Source of the DNA: Candidatus Obscuribacterales bacterium
GTDB lineage: Bacteria; Cyanobacteriota; Vampirovibrionia; Obscuribacterales; Obscuribacteraceae
Reading direction: 5' to 3'
NCBI GenBank assembly: GCA_019744775.1
Contig: JAIETZ010000002.1
Coordinates: 310,001-374,000 of the forward strand
DNA: 64,000 nt
The notes under the pieces are model-generated. The model had not been told where the DNA came from. It saw only the letters and a program-made list of their open reading frames with translations, and made no database searches. Positions 18,610 through 25,523 of this stretch are shown here, in pieces (the stretch's first letter is position 1; each line of letters begins with the position of its first letter). The translations under genes and the position numbers were made by a program.

Positions 18610-21024
18610 ATGTTAGCTACTGGCAACCTATTACAAGGACTAAATGACCACCAAAAGACGGCGGTTAGCCTCGGCTGGGGTCCATCATTAATTGTGGCCG
18701 GCGCCGGCTCGGGTAAGACAACAGTGCTTACAAGGCGCGTTGCATATCTAATGACCGAACTTCACCAGTCGCCTGATTCCATTTTGGCCGTTACCTTTAC
18801 AAACAAAGCTGCTGAAGAAATGAAGCACCGCTTGCAAAAACTTGTTGGCGGGCACGCCAGGCATATTTTAATCGGCACCTTCCACAGCTTTTGCGCCAGA
18901 GCCCTGCGCGAAGAAATTGAAAATTACAAAAGCCCGGAAGGCTTTACCTGGAAGCACAACTTTGTCATTTACGACGAAACGGATAAACAAAGCGTTGTGA
19001 AAAATGTCGTTCAACGCCTCAATCTGGATGAAAAAGTATTCAATCCGCGTGAAATGTGCCACCGCATTTCATCACTTAAAAATGACGGCTATATGCCGGC
19101 ACGTTATGCTAATGAAGCGCGCAACTACAAAGAAACTCGCGTGGCGGAGATTTTTTCTGCTTATCAATCGGATTTGGCCAAAAACAACGCGCTTGATTTT
19201 GATGATTTAATTTTGACACTTGTCGAATTGCTCAGACAAAACATTCCGGTGCGCCGAAGATTTAGAGAACGCTTCCAACATGTTCTTGTCGATGAATTTC
19301 AAGACACCAACCAATCACAATACGAATTAATCAGGTTGATTGTCGAAGCATCCGATGAAGAGAAGCAAGCCAACCCGGCAAGCATTTGGCATGAGCGCAG
19401 TCTACTTGTAGTGGGCGATGTCGACCAGTCGATTTATTCGTGGCGCAAAGCCGATTTCCGCATCATCTTAGGCTTCCAATCTGATTTTAAAGAATCAAAA
19501 ATTGTCAAACTGGAAGACAACTACCGCTCAACGTCGACAATTCTTGAAGTAGCCAATTCAATTATTCAAAACAATACCGAGCGCATTGAAAAGGTCTTGC
19601 GTTCCAGTCGCGGAGCCGGCACCAAAGTAAAATGCTTTGAAGCGCAAGATGAAATTGACGAAGCGTATTTCGTACAAGAAGAATTAAAACGGCTTTCCGC
19701 ACGCGGCAGACAATTATCAAATTGCGTCATTCTATATAGGACGAACGCACAAAGCCGCGCCATGGAAGAAGTTTTGGTGCGTAGCCATCAACCTTACACG
19801 GTTGTGGGCGGCACGCGATTCTACGAGCGCCAAGAAATCAAAGACGTGCTAGGCTATTTAAAGCTCATCTTCAACGGTGCCGATGGACAAGCATTCATGC
19901 GCGTGATTAACACGCCGCGCCGGGGACTAGGCAAGACTACTCTGGAAAGACTTGTCTCCTTTGCCTTTGAGCGCGATTTGACACTTTTAGATGCAGCCAA
20001 AGAAATAGGCGCTGCCCAAGGCGTTTCTGAAAAATCACAAAGAGCTTTGCGTGATTTTGCCAATATGGTCAAACGCTGGCAGGCAGAAAGCACACAAACA
20101 CCTATTTCCGAGATACTCTCCGGCATTTTAAAAGAAACAGGCTATCTGGACAAATTGAAAGAAGATGCAGCACAAGGTCTTGACGAATTAGCTTCCGGCA
20201 GAATTGAGAACGTTATGGAATTGCATAACGTCGCCAAAGAATTTGAATCCATGTCGGACAAACCCGATCTGGAAGCGTTTCTTACACGTATTGCACTGGT
20301 ATCAGATATTGACCAAGCAAAAATGGACGAAGACTGCGTCAAGCTGATGACCATTCACTCAGCAAAAGGTCTGGAATTTCCAGTTGTTTTCATTCTTGGC
20401 CTAGAAGAAGGCTTATTCCCACACATGCGTTCATTGGACTCACCAAATGCAATGGAAGAGGAACGTCGCTTGATGTATGTAGCGGTAACGCGAGCAGCAG
20501 ATTTGCTTTACTTGACCTATGCTCGCAAAAGAGCTGCTTTTGGCTGGGCGACAGGCTTTTCCAATTTCACAATACCATCGCGCTTCTTGAAGGAAATTTC
20601 GCCGCAACACATGACCGGCTTTTACCCCAGTCCGGAAACACCTTCCAATGATCAAAAGGAAGATTACGATCCATGGGATGAGAGCTCCTGGGCTCCGAAG
20701 AAGAAACAACCAAGCCCTGCCCCGTCTGCTCAAAGACCGGCAGATTATGCACGTTCGTCCAAGCCTCAGGTAAAACCACGAGCTTTCCGCCAGCAAACTC
20801 CGCCGCAGCAGTCTTCTTCATGGATTGAATCCAAGCCCAAAGAAGAAAGTATTCCTTTTGAAAAACTTTCAGTGGGTGACAAAGTGCAGCATGCCAAATT
20901 TGGTATAGGAGAAGTCACCCAGATAATTGGCGACAAAGACAAAGAACTTTATAACGTGGACTTCAAGACCGAGGGCAAACGCCTCATGGACCCACGGTTT
21001 GCCAAACTAGTTAAGCTAACTTGA
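18610..21024 (+). CDS. pcrA: UvrD/PcrA-type 3'-5' DNA helicase
   Basis: This 804-residue superfamily 1A helicase unwinds DNA during repair and removes RecA filaments or stalled complexes. It has the Q motif (LNDHQ), Walker A AGAGSGKTT at 30-38, motif Ia TFTNKAA, motif II DEFQDTN, motif III GDVDQSIYSWR, motif IV NYRST, motif V TIHSAKGLEFPVVF and motif VI YVAVTRA. A flexible Pro/Ser-rich linker (about 685-750) leads to a C-terminal Tudor-like domain (VGDKVQHAKFGIGEV), which in PcrA contacts RNA polymerase. ATG follows an A/T-rich leader with no strong ribosome-binding site. A possible LexA-like operator lies upstream. Confidence 0.94.
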   Translation: MLATGNLLQGLNDHQKTAVSLGWGPSLIVAGAGSGKTTVLTRRVAYLMTELHQSPDSILAVTFTNKAAEEMKHRLQKLVGGHARHILIGTFHSFCARALREEIENYKSPEGFTWKHNFVIYDETDKQSVVKNVVQRLNLDEKVFNPREMCHRISSLKNDGYMPARYANEARNYKETRVAEIFSAYQSDLAKNNALDFDDLILTLVELLRQNIPVRRRFRERFQHVLVDEFQDTNQSQYELIRLIVEASDEEKQANPASIWHERSLLVVGDVDQSIYSWRKADFRIILGFQSDFKESKIVKLEDNYRSTSTILEVANSIIQNNTERIEKVLRSSRGAGTKVKCFEAQDEIDEAYFVQEELKRLSARGRQLSNCVILYRTNAQSRAMEEVLVRSHQPYTVVGGTRFYERQEIKDVLGYLKLIFNGADGQAFMRVINTPRRGLGKTTLERLVSFAFERDLTLLDAAKEIGAAQGVSEKSQRALRDFANMVKRWQAESTQTPISEILSGILKETGYLDKLKEDAAQGLDELASGRIENVMELHNVAKEFESMSDKPDLEAFLTRIALVSDIDQAKMDEDCVKLMTIHSAKGLEFPVVFILGLEEGLFPHMRSLDSPNAMEEERRLMYVAVTRAADLLYLTYARKRAAFGWATGFSNFTIPSRFLKEISPQHMTGFYPSPETPSNDQKEDYDPWDESSWAPKKKQPSPAPSAQRPADYARSSKPQVKPRAFRQQTPPQQSSSWIESKPKEESIPFEKLSVGDKVQHAKFGIGEVTQIIGDKDKELYNVDFKTEGKRLMDPRFAKLVKLT

Positions 21025-21061
21025 AAAGTAAGCCAATAGTCTTTTCTTCGTGATAATCATT

Positions 21062-21085
21062 TATATGTGAGTCTATATGTGAGTC
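21062..21085. repeat. perfect 12-bp tandem duplication upstream of ndk
   Basis: TATATGTGAGTC occurs twice in direct tandem (21062-21073 and 21074-21085), ending 47 bp before the ndk start. The A/T-rich half could supply -10-like sequence in both copies. Whether it is a promoter element or replication slippage cannot be decided. Confidence 0.75.
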
Positions 21086-21132
21086 AGGCATAGACGCACA
21101 TGACAAGTCCCGCCCCAAAAGGAGTAATCTCA

Positions 21133-21618
21133 GTGGCAGACACAGAAAAGACATTTGTCGCAATAAAACCAGACGGCGTACAGCGCGGTCTTGTCGGTGA
21201 AATCATCGGTCGTTTTGAAAAGCGTGGACTGAAGCTAGTCGGCTTGAAGCTCCTCAAAGTTCCACAAGAAATGGCAGAAAAGCATTACGGTGAGCACAAA
21301 GGCAAACCATTTTTTGAAGGTTTGGTCAGTTTCATAACCTCAGGACCAATAGTTGCAATGGTCTGGGAAGGCAAAGGCGCAATTGCCTTAACACGCACAA
21401 TCATCGGTTCAACAAACCCGGCACAAGCTGCTCCCGGCACCATCCGCGGCGACCTCGCTCTGGATATCGGCCGCAACGTAGTCCATGCATCCGATGGTCC
21501 GGAAAGTGCTCCTCGCGAAATCGGCATCTTCTTCAACAACAATGAAGTAATCGGTTGCTGGTCGCGCAATATCGATCCATGGGTTGTTGAACAACCACTT
21601 ACTTGCGCTTCTAAATAA
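21133..21618 (+). CDS. ndk: nucleoside diphosphate kinase
   Basis: Ndk transfers the gamma phosphate between nucleoside triphosphates and diphosphates through a phospho-His intermediate. GTG at 21133 is chosen because AAGGAG lies 8 nt before it and because numbering from there puts Lys at 12 and the catalytic His at 118 in NVVHASDG, exactly as in the family. An upstream ATG at 21100 would add 11 unconserved residues. The protein has 161 residues, slightly longer than usual because of a C-terminal tail. A strong hairpin terminator follows. Confidence 0.95.
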   Translation: MADTEKTFVAIKPDGVQRGLVGEIIGRFEKRGLKLVGLKLLKVPQEMAEKHYGEHKGKPFFEGLVSFITSGPIVAMVWEGKGAIALTRTIIGSTNPAQAAPGTIRGDLALDIGRNVVHASDGPESAPREIGIFFNNNEVIGCWSRNIDPWVVEQPLTCASK

Positions 21619-21636
21619 GTAAGTAAACTCAACTCT

Positions 21637-21670
21637 AAAAACGCGCGGCTCAACACGCTGCGCGTTTTTT
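21637..21670. terminator. bidirectional rho-independent terminator between ndk and the GT9 gene
   Basis: AAAAACGCGC (21637-21646) pairs with GCGCGTTTTT (21660-21669), followed by T and A/T-rich sequence. The A-run on the left makes it usable on the minus strand too, and the stop codon of the convergent glycosyltransferase lies inside its right arm. Confidence 0.88.
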
Positions 21671-22745
21671 ATTGGAGCAAAAGATCGTTAACAGAACGCA
21701 TGACTTCATTAGCCGAAAGCTCTTCCAGACAGGCATTTGTAGACAGCGGACAAATGGCTTCAAAACACGGCTGACAGGACAGATGCAAACTGACCGCCCG
21801 GGACTGCGGACCTAATGGTTCCAAACGCTTATACGGAGTAGCTCCAAAAATACCTACTACTTTGGGCATGCCCACAGCAGCAGCTAGATGCATCGGTCCG
21901 CTGTCTAATCCAATTACAAGGCGGCTTTTTTGGTAGAGCGCAATTAAGTCAAGCAAACTGGTTTCACCGGTGACATCCAACACCTGTATGCCACCACTTT
22001 TAAGAGAATCGGCAATCGCAGAATTCGTTTTCTTCTCGGATGGCCCACCGGCAAGAATTAACGGCATACGAATTTCGCATAACTTTCCAGCTAAATCAAT
22101 CCATTTTTGGCTGGTCCAAATCTTGGAAGTCCATGTTGTGCCGGGTAAAAGTACAGCAACGTTAGATTGCCCAGTTAGCAACTTGTCTATTTTTTGTCGC
22201 GAAGTTTCCGGAATCTCCGGAAGCGGGAATTCAATTTCCTCATCTTTAATTGTGGGGGCAAGGCCAAGTGTCCGAAATAAATAGGAAGCAATCTCCAAAT
22301 TGACACGCACAATGTGTTTATCAAGAGCAAAGTAATTTCCGACTTCAACCTTATCGGTCAAAAACAGCCCGGCGCCTTCTCTGGTATGGGAAAAACCAAT
22401 TCGCTTGGGAGCACCGGATGCCACCGTGCATAGTGCGCTCTTCAATAAACCCTGCATGTCTAAAACAACATCGTAGTTTTTGTTTCTGATATCACTCCAA
22501 AAAGCATGTGCTTCCTGGGCGACGGATGCCCAATTTAGAGGCGAGGCAAGCTTTTTGATCCACCCTTTGCGCGGCAAGACAAACACTTCATCAACAGCTG
22601 GATTGTTGGTAACAAGTGGTGCGCTCATCGGCTCAACCACCCAGCCGATCTGGGCTTCAGGGATGCGACGCTTGATGGCAGCCGCCACAGGCAAGCTGTG
22701 AATGGTATCGCCAATGGCACTAAGTCTGATAATTAGGACTTTCAC
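21669..22745 (-). CDS. lipopolysaccharide heptosyltransferase (GT9, WaaC-like)
   Basis: This 358-residue enzyme starts with the GT9 signature MKVLIIRLSAIGDTIHSLPV. It contains the acceptor-side DMQGLLKSAL segment, LLPGTTWTSKIW, AGGPSEKK and the donor motif LVIGLDSGPMHLAAAVG. Members add L-glycero-D-manno-heptose from ADP-heptose to the Kdo or heptose of the inner LPS core. This supports an organism with an outer membrane. The Cys-rich CQPCFEAICPLSTNACL stretch near the end is common in the family. The start at ATG 22745 is fixed by the motif. The gene is alone, divergent from the RHH protein gene. Confidence 0.9.
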   Translation of the reverse strand: MKVLIIRLSAIGDTIHSLPVAAAIKRRIPEAQIGWVVEPMSAPLVTNNPAVDEVFVLPRKGWIKKLASPLNWASVAQEAHAFWSDIRNKNYDVVLDMQGLLKSALCTVASGAPKRIGFSHTREGAGLFLTDKVEVGNYFALDKHIVRVNLEIASYLFRTLGLAPTIKDEEIEFPLPEIPETSRQKIDKLLTGQSNVAVLLPGTTWTSKIWTSQKWIDLAGKLCEIRMPLILAGGPSEKKTNSAIADSLKSGGIQVLDVTGETSLLDLIALYQKSRLVIGLDSGPMHLAAAVGMPKVVGIFGATPYKRLEPLGPQSRAVSLHLSCQPCFEAICPLSTNACLEELSANEVMRSVNDLLLQ

Positions 22746-23096
22746 AATGTTCCTCTAACCACAAATTGTAGCTGGTAGCGCCTTTTTGGCGATCTTACCA
22801 CCGTCGATGGTGCCATACGCCTGTAAGGCACCACTCGATTATGGGCAGAAATATTACCGATGATTACGAGTGATACCAGCCATTAAATGTGGTGCGGCAC
22901 CACCGGTGAAGGCACGGCAAAAGCCTCATCCAGCAAGCGTTTCGGGACTCGCGCCACCATATATACACCATGATCATATGTGGATATTTAACTGATGGAA
23001 TGTTCGCGCCACCTTAGGTAGTGGTATTAATATAGCAACCACATTCAATTGGGGCACCACAAAATATCCAAGGTGCCCTATCAAGAGGAAAATACG
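22746..23096. promoter_or_regulatory. 351-bp intergenic region with repeated GGTGCC/GGCACC inverted repeats
   Basis: No gene is visible. Three inverted repeats share a GGTGC/GCACC core: TGGTGCC-A-TAC/GTA-A-GGCACCA (22808-22833), GTGGTGC-G-GCACCAC (22889-22903) and GGGCACC/GGTGCCC (23052-23078). TCGCGCCACC occurs as a direct repeat at 22949-22958 and 23004-23013. The last inverted repeat ends 18 nt before the ATG of the ribbon-helix-helix protein gene, a good position for autoregulation. Confidence 0.55.
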
Positions 23097-23351
23097 ATGG
23101 CCGTAAAAAGAAAAGCAAAAAGACCGGCTGCAAGAAAGCCAGCAAAAAAGGCACCAGCCCGTAAGGCTTCCAAGTCCACAATGAGAGCAAGCAGAGCCCA
23201 TGAATCAGGCGGCAGCTACCTCAAGTACAGTGGCAAGTTCACCGTCCGTCTGCCGAGATCCCTGCACCAAGCATTGGTCAGCAGAGCAGAAAGAGAAGGT
23301 GTGAGCCTCAACTTGTTTGTCACAAACGCTCTTTCGCGCACCGTCAAATAA
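23097..23351 (+). CDS. ribbon-helix-helix protein with a histone-like basic N-terminal tail
   Basis: The 84-residue protein has two parts. Residues 1-38 are dominated by Lys, Arg, Ala and Pro (KRPAARKPAKKAPARKASK), like histone H1 or AlgP tails. Residues 42-84 match the C-terminal RHH domain of HicB-type antitoxins: strand GKFTVRLP, helix SLHQALVSRAEREG, then SLNLFVTNALSRT. It probably binds DNA as a dimer, with the tail adding non-specific contacts. ATG at 23097 is preceded by AAGAGGA. No HicA-like toxin gene is adjacent, so a classical toxin-antitoxin pair is not supported. A strong terminator follows, so it forms a single-gene unit. Confidence 0.85.
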   Translation: MAVKRKAKRPAARKPAKKAPARKASKSTMRASRAHESGGSYLKYSGKFTVRLPRSLHQALVSRAEREGVSLNLFVTNALSRTVK

Positions 23352-23370
23352 GCATTAGCTATGACCCGAA

Positions 23371-23408
23371 AAAATGCCAGGTTCCGAAAGGACCTGGCAT
23401 TTTTCTTT
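23371..23408 (+). terminator. rho-independent terminator after the RHH gene
   Basis: AAAATGCCAGGTTCC pairs with GGACCTGGCATTTT across a GAAA tetraloop with one bulged T, followed by a T-rich tract. It separates this gene from the amino-sugar operon. Confidence 0.9.
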
Positions 23409-23477
23409 CTATCCATTACGTAAATCTAACTGCGCGAGAGATGAACCTTATCAGGAGCAACTTTGAGTCCAATGTCT

Positions 23478-23532
23478 AATAAGTTAGACTTTCAAAGTCC
23501 TACTTATTGTCGTCAAGAGATAAGTAAGTAGG
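23478..23532 (+). promoter_or_regulatory. two mutually exclusive hairpins in the leader of the amino-sugar operon
   Basis: Hairpin 1 pairs AATAAGT (23478-23484) and GACTTT (23487-23492) with AAAGTC (23494-23499) and ACTTATT (23502-23508). Hairpin 2 pairs CCTACTTA (23499-23506), which is part of the right arm of hairpin 1, with TAAGTAGG (23525-23532). Only one can form at a time. No T-run follows, so a translational switch or a protein-binding repeat is more likely than classical attenuation. Confidence 0.4.
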
Positions 23533-23567
23533 CCTTGTTGACAACCTCCCGCAACGAGAGAAGCGTA

Positions 23568-24758
23568 ATGACTCAAGCAACACAAAAGGTTCCAGTTCTC
23601 GGACTCAAGGAACAGTACCAGCCCATCGCCGACGAATTAGAGGCAAATGTCTTAGCAGTACTTAGAAGCGGCAACTACATTCTGGGCGAGCACGTGAAGG
23701 GTCTAGAGGGCGAGGTTGCCAAGCTGTCCAGCGCACAAGAAGCAGTCGGGGTTGCCAATGGAACCGACGCTTTAATACTTGCTCTCTGGGCACTCGATAT
23801 AGGCCCCGGCGATGAAGTTATCACATCTCCTTTCACCTTTGCGGCCACTGTTGAGGCTATCGCCATACGCGGAGCAAAGCCGGTTTTTGTCGACATCGAC
23901 CCGGACACATTCAACATCAACACCAAACAAATTGAAGCCGTCATCACCAAAAAGACCAAAGCCATTTTGCCGGTGCACTTGTACGGTCATCCGGCAGACA
24001 TGGATCCAATCATGGAGCTGGCGAAAAAGTACAAACTCTTCGTTATCGAAGACAACGCTCAAGCAATTGCCGCCACCTACAAAGGCAAAACGACAGGCAG
24101 CTTCGGTGATGTCGGCTGCATAAGTTTCTACCCGACCAAAAACCTTGGCGCGGCAGGAGATGCCGGCATGGTCACCGCCAACAACAAAGATGTTGCCGAC
24201 AGATTGAGAAAATTGCGCGCGCACGGCATGTGGGTTCGCTACTATCACGATGAGCTAGGCGTAAATAGCAGACTGGATGAAATTCAAGCCGTAATTCTGC
24301 GCACTAAGCTCAAGCATTTGTCCAAGTGGAATGACAGAAGAAGACAAATTGCCAATCTGTACGAAACACTATTGAAAAATTGCCCGGGTATTACTTTGCC
24401 CAAGACAAGCACAGATGTCACACATGTGTTTCACCAATATACAATCCGTGTGCACAACAACAACAAGACCGAGACAAAAGGTAGAGATGTTCTGCAAGCA
24501 AAACTAGCAGAATCCGGTATCGGCTCCATGATTTATTACCCGGTACCGCTGCATCTGCAAAAGGCCTTCAGCCAATACGGTTATGCTGAAGGCGACTTCC
24601 CTGTAACTGAATTAGTTTCCGATGAAGTACTTTCGCTGCCTATGTATCCGGAATTAACCGATGCGCAAGTGAAATTGGTTGCCGAGTCAATCAAGACCAT
24701 ACTCAACGCGCCGGCAACCGCTCCGGCTGTATCGCAACCAGTTGCAGGAACAGTTTAA
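23568..24758 (+). CDS. DegT/DnrJ/EryC1/StrS-family sugar aminotransferase
   Basis: This PLP-dependent enzyme transaminates a nucleotide-linked keto-sugar, giving an amino sugar for surface glycans. The motifs are clear: the NGTDAL phosphate loop, SPFTFAAT, FVDIDPDTFNI, HLYGHPADMD, the PLP-binding Asp162 in VIEDNAQA, and the Schiff-base Lys191 in FYPTKNLGA followed by GDAGM. ATG at 23568 is chosen because the domain starts there; a TTG at 23535 would add a non-conserved leader. The next gene, an acetyltransferase, begins 1 nt after the stop codon, which fits sequential amination and N-acetylation in the style of WbpE-WbpD or FdtB-FdtC. Confidence 0.92.
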   Translation: MTQATQKVPVLGLKEQYQPIADELEANVLAVLRSGNYILGEHVKGLEGEVAKLSSAQEAVGVANGTDALILALWALDIGPGDEVITSPFTFAATVEAIAIRGAKPVFVDIDPDTFNINTKQIEAVITKKTKAILPVHLYGHPADMDPIMELAKKYKLFVIEDNAQAIAATYKGKTTGSFGDVGCISFYPTKNLGAAGDAGMVTANNKDVADRLRKLRAHGMWVRYYHDELGVNSRLDEIQAVILRTKLKHLSKWNDRRRQIANLYETLLKNCPGITLPKTSTDVTHVFHQYTIRVHNNNKTETKGRDVLQAKLAESGIGSMIYYPVPLHLQKAFSQYGYAEGDFPVTELVSDEVLSLPMYPELTDAQVKLVAESIKTILNAPATAPAVSQPVAGTV

Positions 24759-24759
24759 G

Positions 24760-25515
24760 ATGAGTATTGACGCAAGTGTCAAATTAGGCAAAGGAACAAA
24801 TATTGCTTCCGATGCGTTTATTGGCAAAGGCTCAGTAATTGGTGACAATGTCGTAATTGAACCCGGGGTCGTCATTTACGAAAATGTAAAAATTGGCGCC
24901 AACACTTACATCGGCGCTCAATGCATTTTGGGTGAAAGAGTTTTTGGATTCAACACGGATCCTAATTATGCAAACCCGGAACTCTCAATTGGACCAAACA
25001 GCACCATACGCTCGGGAACAATTATCTACGCCGGTTGCACAATGGGTGAAAAATTCCAGACAGGACACCGTGCCTGCATTCGTGAATACAGCCATTTCGG
25101 CACTAATTGCGCCTTCGGCACAATGTCGCAATCCGATGGTCAAATAAAAGTTGGAAACGATTGTCGCTTCCACAACAATGTCTTCATTGCCACATTCACG
25201 ACAATTGAAGACGATGTGCACTTCTATCCGATGTCTTGCACAACGGACAGCTTGCACCCACCATGCCAAAAAGGCCGTCAAGGACCATATGTGGAAAAAG
25301 GCGCCATAATTTGCGCCCGCGTTCTTTTGCTACCGCGCGTTCGTATCGGCGCAGGCGCAGTTGTTGCAGGCGGCTCAGTTGTTAGCCATGACGTTCCGGC
25401 AAACATGATTGCCGCAGGCAATCCGGCAAAAGTCGTCAAAGCAAAAGATGCCGTCCGTTGCCACTTAGAAGATCGTCCCGCCTGGGAAGTCGCCCTGGAA
25501 TCCGTAAAGTCCTAA
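24760..25515 (+). CDS. left-handed beta-helix (hexapeptide-repeat) sugar N-acyltransferase
   Basis: The 251-residue protein is built of isoleucine-rich hexapeptide repeats (for example VIGDNVVIEPGVVIYENVKIGANTYIG split across two blocks, and VRIGAGAVVAGGSVV) that form the trimeric left-handed beta helix. It probably N-acetylates the amino sugar made by the preceding DegT enzyme, using acetyl-CoA. The TGHRACIRE region may carry the catalytic His. ATG at 24760 lies directly after the aminotransferase stop, indicating translational coupling; longer in-frame starts would overlap that gene. Substrate identity is not encoded in any motif visible here. Confidence 0.88.
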   Translation: MSIDASVKLGKGTNIASDAFIGKGSVIGDNVVIEPGVVIYENVKIGANTYIGAQCILGERVFGFNTDPNYANPELSIGPNSTIRSGTIIYAGCTMGEKFQTGHRACIREYSHFGTNCAFGTMSQSDGQIKVGNDCRFHNNVFIATFTTIEDDVHFYPMSCTTDSLHPPCQKGRQGPYVEKGAIICARVLLLPRVRIGAGAVVAGGSVVSHDVPANMIAAGNPAKVVKAKDAVRCHLEDRPAWEVALESVKS

Positions 25516-25523
25516 ATAACCTA

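Noticed and set aside
23097-23351. HicAB toxin-antitoxin system
   Set aside because: Only the RHH part of HicB is present, the HicB N-terminal RNase-like domain is missing, and no HicA-like toxin gene is adjacent.
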